A stretch of DNA of 64,000 nt, from positions 60,737-124,736 of the forward strand of contig CAZACZ010000003.1 of the NCBI GenBank assembly GCA_964483695.1. The letters run 5' to 3'. This DNA is from CAZACZ01 sp964483695 (GTDB taxonomy: Bacteria > Deinococcota > Deinococci > Deinococcales > Trueperaceae). The position numbers and the translations under genes were made by a program. Below, one piece after another: positions 63,522-64,000 of this stretch; position 1 is the stretch's first letter, and every line of letters begins with the position of its first letter. The notes beneath the pieces are model-generated. The model saw nothing but the letters and a program-made list of their open reading frames with translations, did not search any database and had not been told where the DNA came from.

Positions 63522-64000
63522 TCACGCCGCCGCGCCGCCGCGGCGAGCGAACGCGTCGAGGGCTTCGCGCACCCAGCGGCCCTCCTCGTGCGCTGCCCGG
63601 CGCGCGGACAAGCGCTCGGCGTTGCATGGCCCGTTGCCCCGGACCACGTTCCAGAACTCGTCCCAGTCGATGGGGCCGTGGTGCCAGTGGCCCGTCTCCG
63701 GGTCGTGGCGCAGGTCCGGGTCGGGGATCCGCAGGCCTGCGTCGAGCAGTTCGGGGGCGTGCTCGTCGAGGAACTCCTGGCGCACCTGGTCGTTGGTCTT
63801 GGTCTTGATGCCCCAGCGCACCAGTTGCGGCGTGTTCGGGGAGTCCGAGTCGTGCGGACCGAGCATCATCAACGACGGCCACCACCAACGCTCGAGGGCG
63901 TCTTGCGCCATCCGGCGCTGGTACGGCGTCCCGCCCGCGTACCGGAGCACCATCTCCTTGCCCTGCTTGTGGTGGAACGTCTCCTCGGCGCAGATGCGCA
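63522..64000 (-). CDS. paaA: PaaA, phenylacetyl-CoA epoxidase catalytic subunit (3' part only)
   Basis: PaaA holds the di-iron centre that epoxidises phenylacetyl-CoA. The frame is open to the window edge, so the N-terminus is missing. The visible 159 residues begin with RICAEETFHHKQG, which carries an ExxH di-iron ligand pair, followed by RWWWPSLMMLGPHDSDS, LVRWGIKTKTNDQVRQEFLD and HWHHGPIDWDEFWNVVRGNG. It precedes paaB by ten bases. Only a possible upstream paa gene or regulator outside the window could show how the operon is controlled. Confidence 0.94.
   Translation of the reverse strand, partial: RICAEETFHHKQGKEMVLRYAGGTPYQRRMAQDALERWWWPSLMMLGPHDSDSPNTPQLVRWGIKTKTNDQVRQEFLDEHAPELLDAGLRIPDPDLRHDPETGHWHHGPIDWDEFWNVVRGNGPCNAERLSARRAAHEEGRWVREALDAFARRGGAAA

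Overview
The window is one 64 kb stretch of a very GC-rich bacterial genome, densely packed and without rRNA, tRNA, CRISPR, phage or insertion sequences that I could see. A 100-N scaffold join at 35769-35868 suggests a draft or metagenome-assembled genome. The gene set fits the Deinococcota, most likely a Trueperaceae-like organism: a SUF cluster with a Rieske protein, MEP-pathway ispF together with a type 2 isopentenyl diphosphate isomerase, TrmFO, Mn superoxide dismutase, a Thermus-type xylose isomerase, phenylacetyl-CoA epoxidase genes and widespread leaderless-type promoters. This placement is inference from gene content.

Layout. 1-3522 (+): end of sufC, then sufB, sufD and a Rieske ferredoxin. 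3529-7734: ispF, a DMT permease, acetyl-CoA synthetase and a secreted DUF6438 protein. 7798-10683 (-): a large multidomain metalloprotease lipoprotein. 10931-20114 (-): trkH, trkA, lnt, an M20 peptidase, a small TPR-like protein, an MFS symporter and a membrane diguanylate cyclase. 20259-25536: a SpoU methyltransferase, unknown membrane and secreted proteins and a hotdog thioesterase. 25590-32034 (+): a membrane alpha/beta hydrolase, trmFO, threonine aldolase, aroE, a metallophosphoesterase and a DUF983 protein. 31966-33010 (-): dsbB/dsbA pair. 33160-39927 (+): acuI-like reductase, sodA, then comEA-comEC-protein kinase-holA. 39960-48529 (-): a xylose-type sugar operon (ABC ATPase, permease, binding protein, sugar isomerase/epimerase, Gfo/Idh oxidoreductase, xylA, xylB), with a divergent ROK regulator at 48700. 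49932-55767: meaB, coaD, hslO, DMT permease, plsY, rhomboid protease. 55829-61475: subtilisin-like lipoprotein, fni, an SDR and a long acyl-CoA dehydrogenase. 61486-64000 (-): paaDCBA, with paaA cut by the window edge.

How the genes work together. The clearest functional units are: Fe-S cluster assembly (suf); K+ uptake (trkAH); disulfide formation (dsbAB); DNA uptake (comEA/EC, with the holA neighbour common in many bacteria); sugar import and pentose catabolism under one operator/promoter region; and acyl-CoA and phenylacetyl-CoA degradation placed back to back.

Regulatory theme. About twenty genes carry a TANNNT -10 hexamer, usually TAGAAT, TAGACT or TAGCAT, ending 5-8 bases before the start codon and with no ribosome binding site. 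This is the arrangement expected for leaderless mRNAs. Genes with real leaders (acsA, sodA, xylA, the sugar-binding protein, plsY, hslO, the acyl-CoA dehydrogenase) have clear GGAGG-like sites instead. Many tandem genes overlap as GTGA or ATGA.

I found no clearly new multi-gene system. The most useful observations are the face-to-face promoters of the xylose locus sharing one palindromic -10 box, a perfect palindromic operator on the acyl-CoA dehydrogenase promoter, the consistent leaderless architecture, and proof from sequence that the gap in comEC is an assembly artefact.
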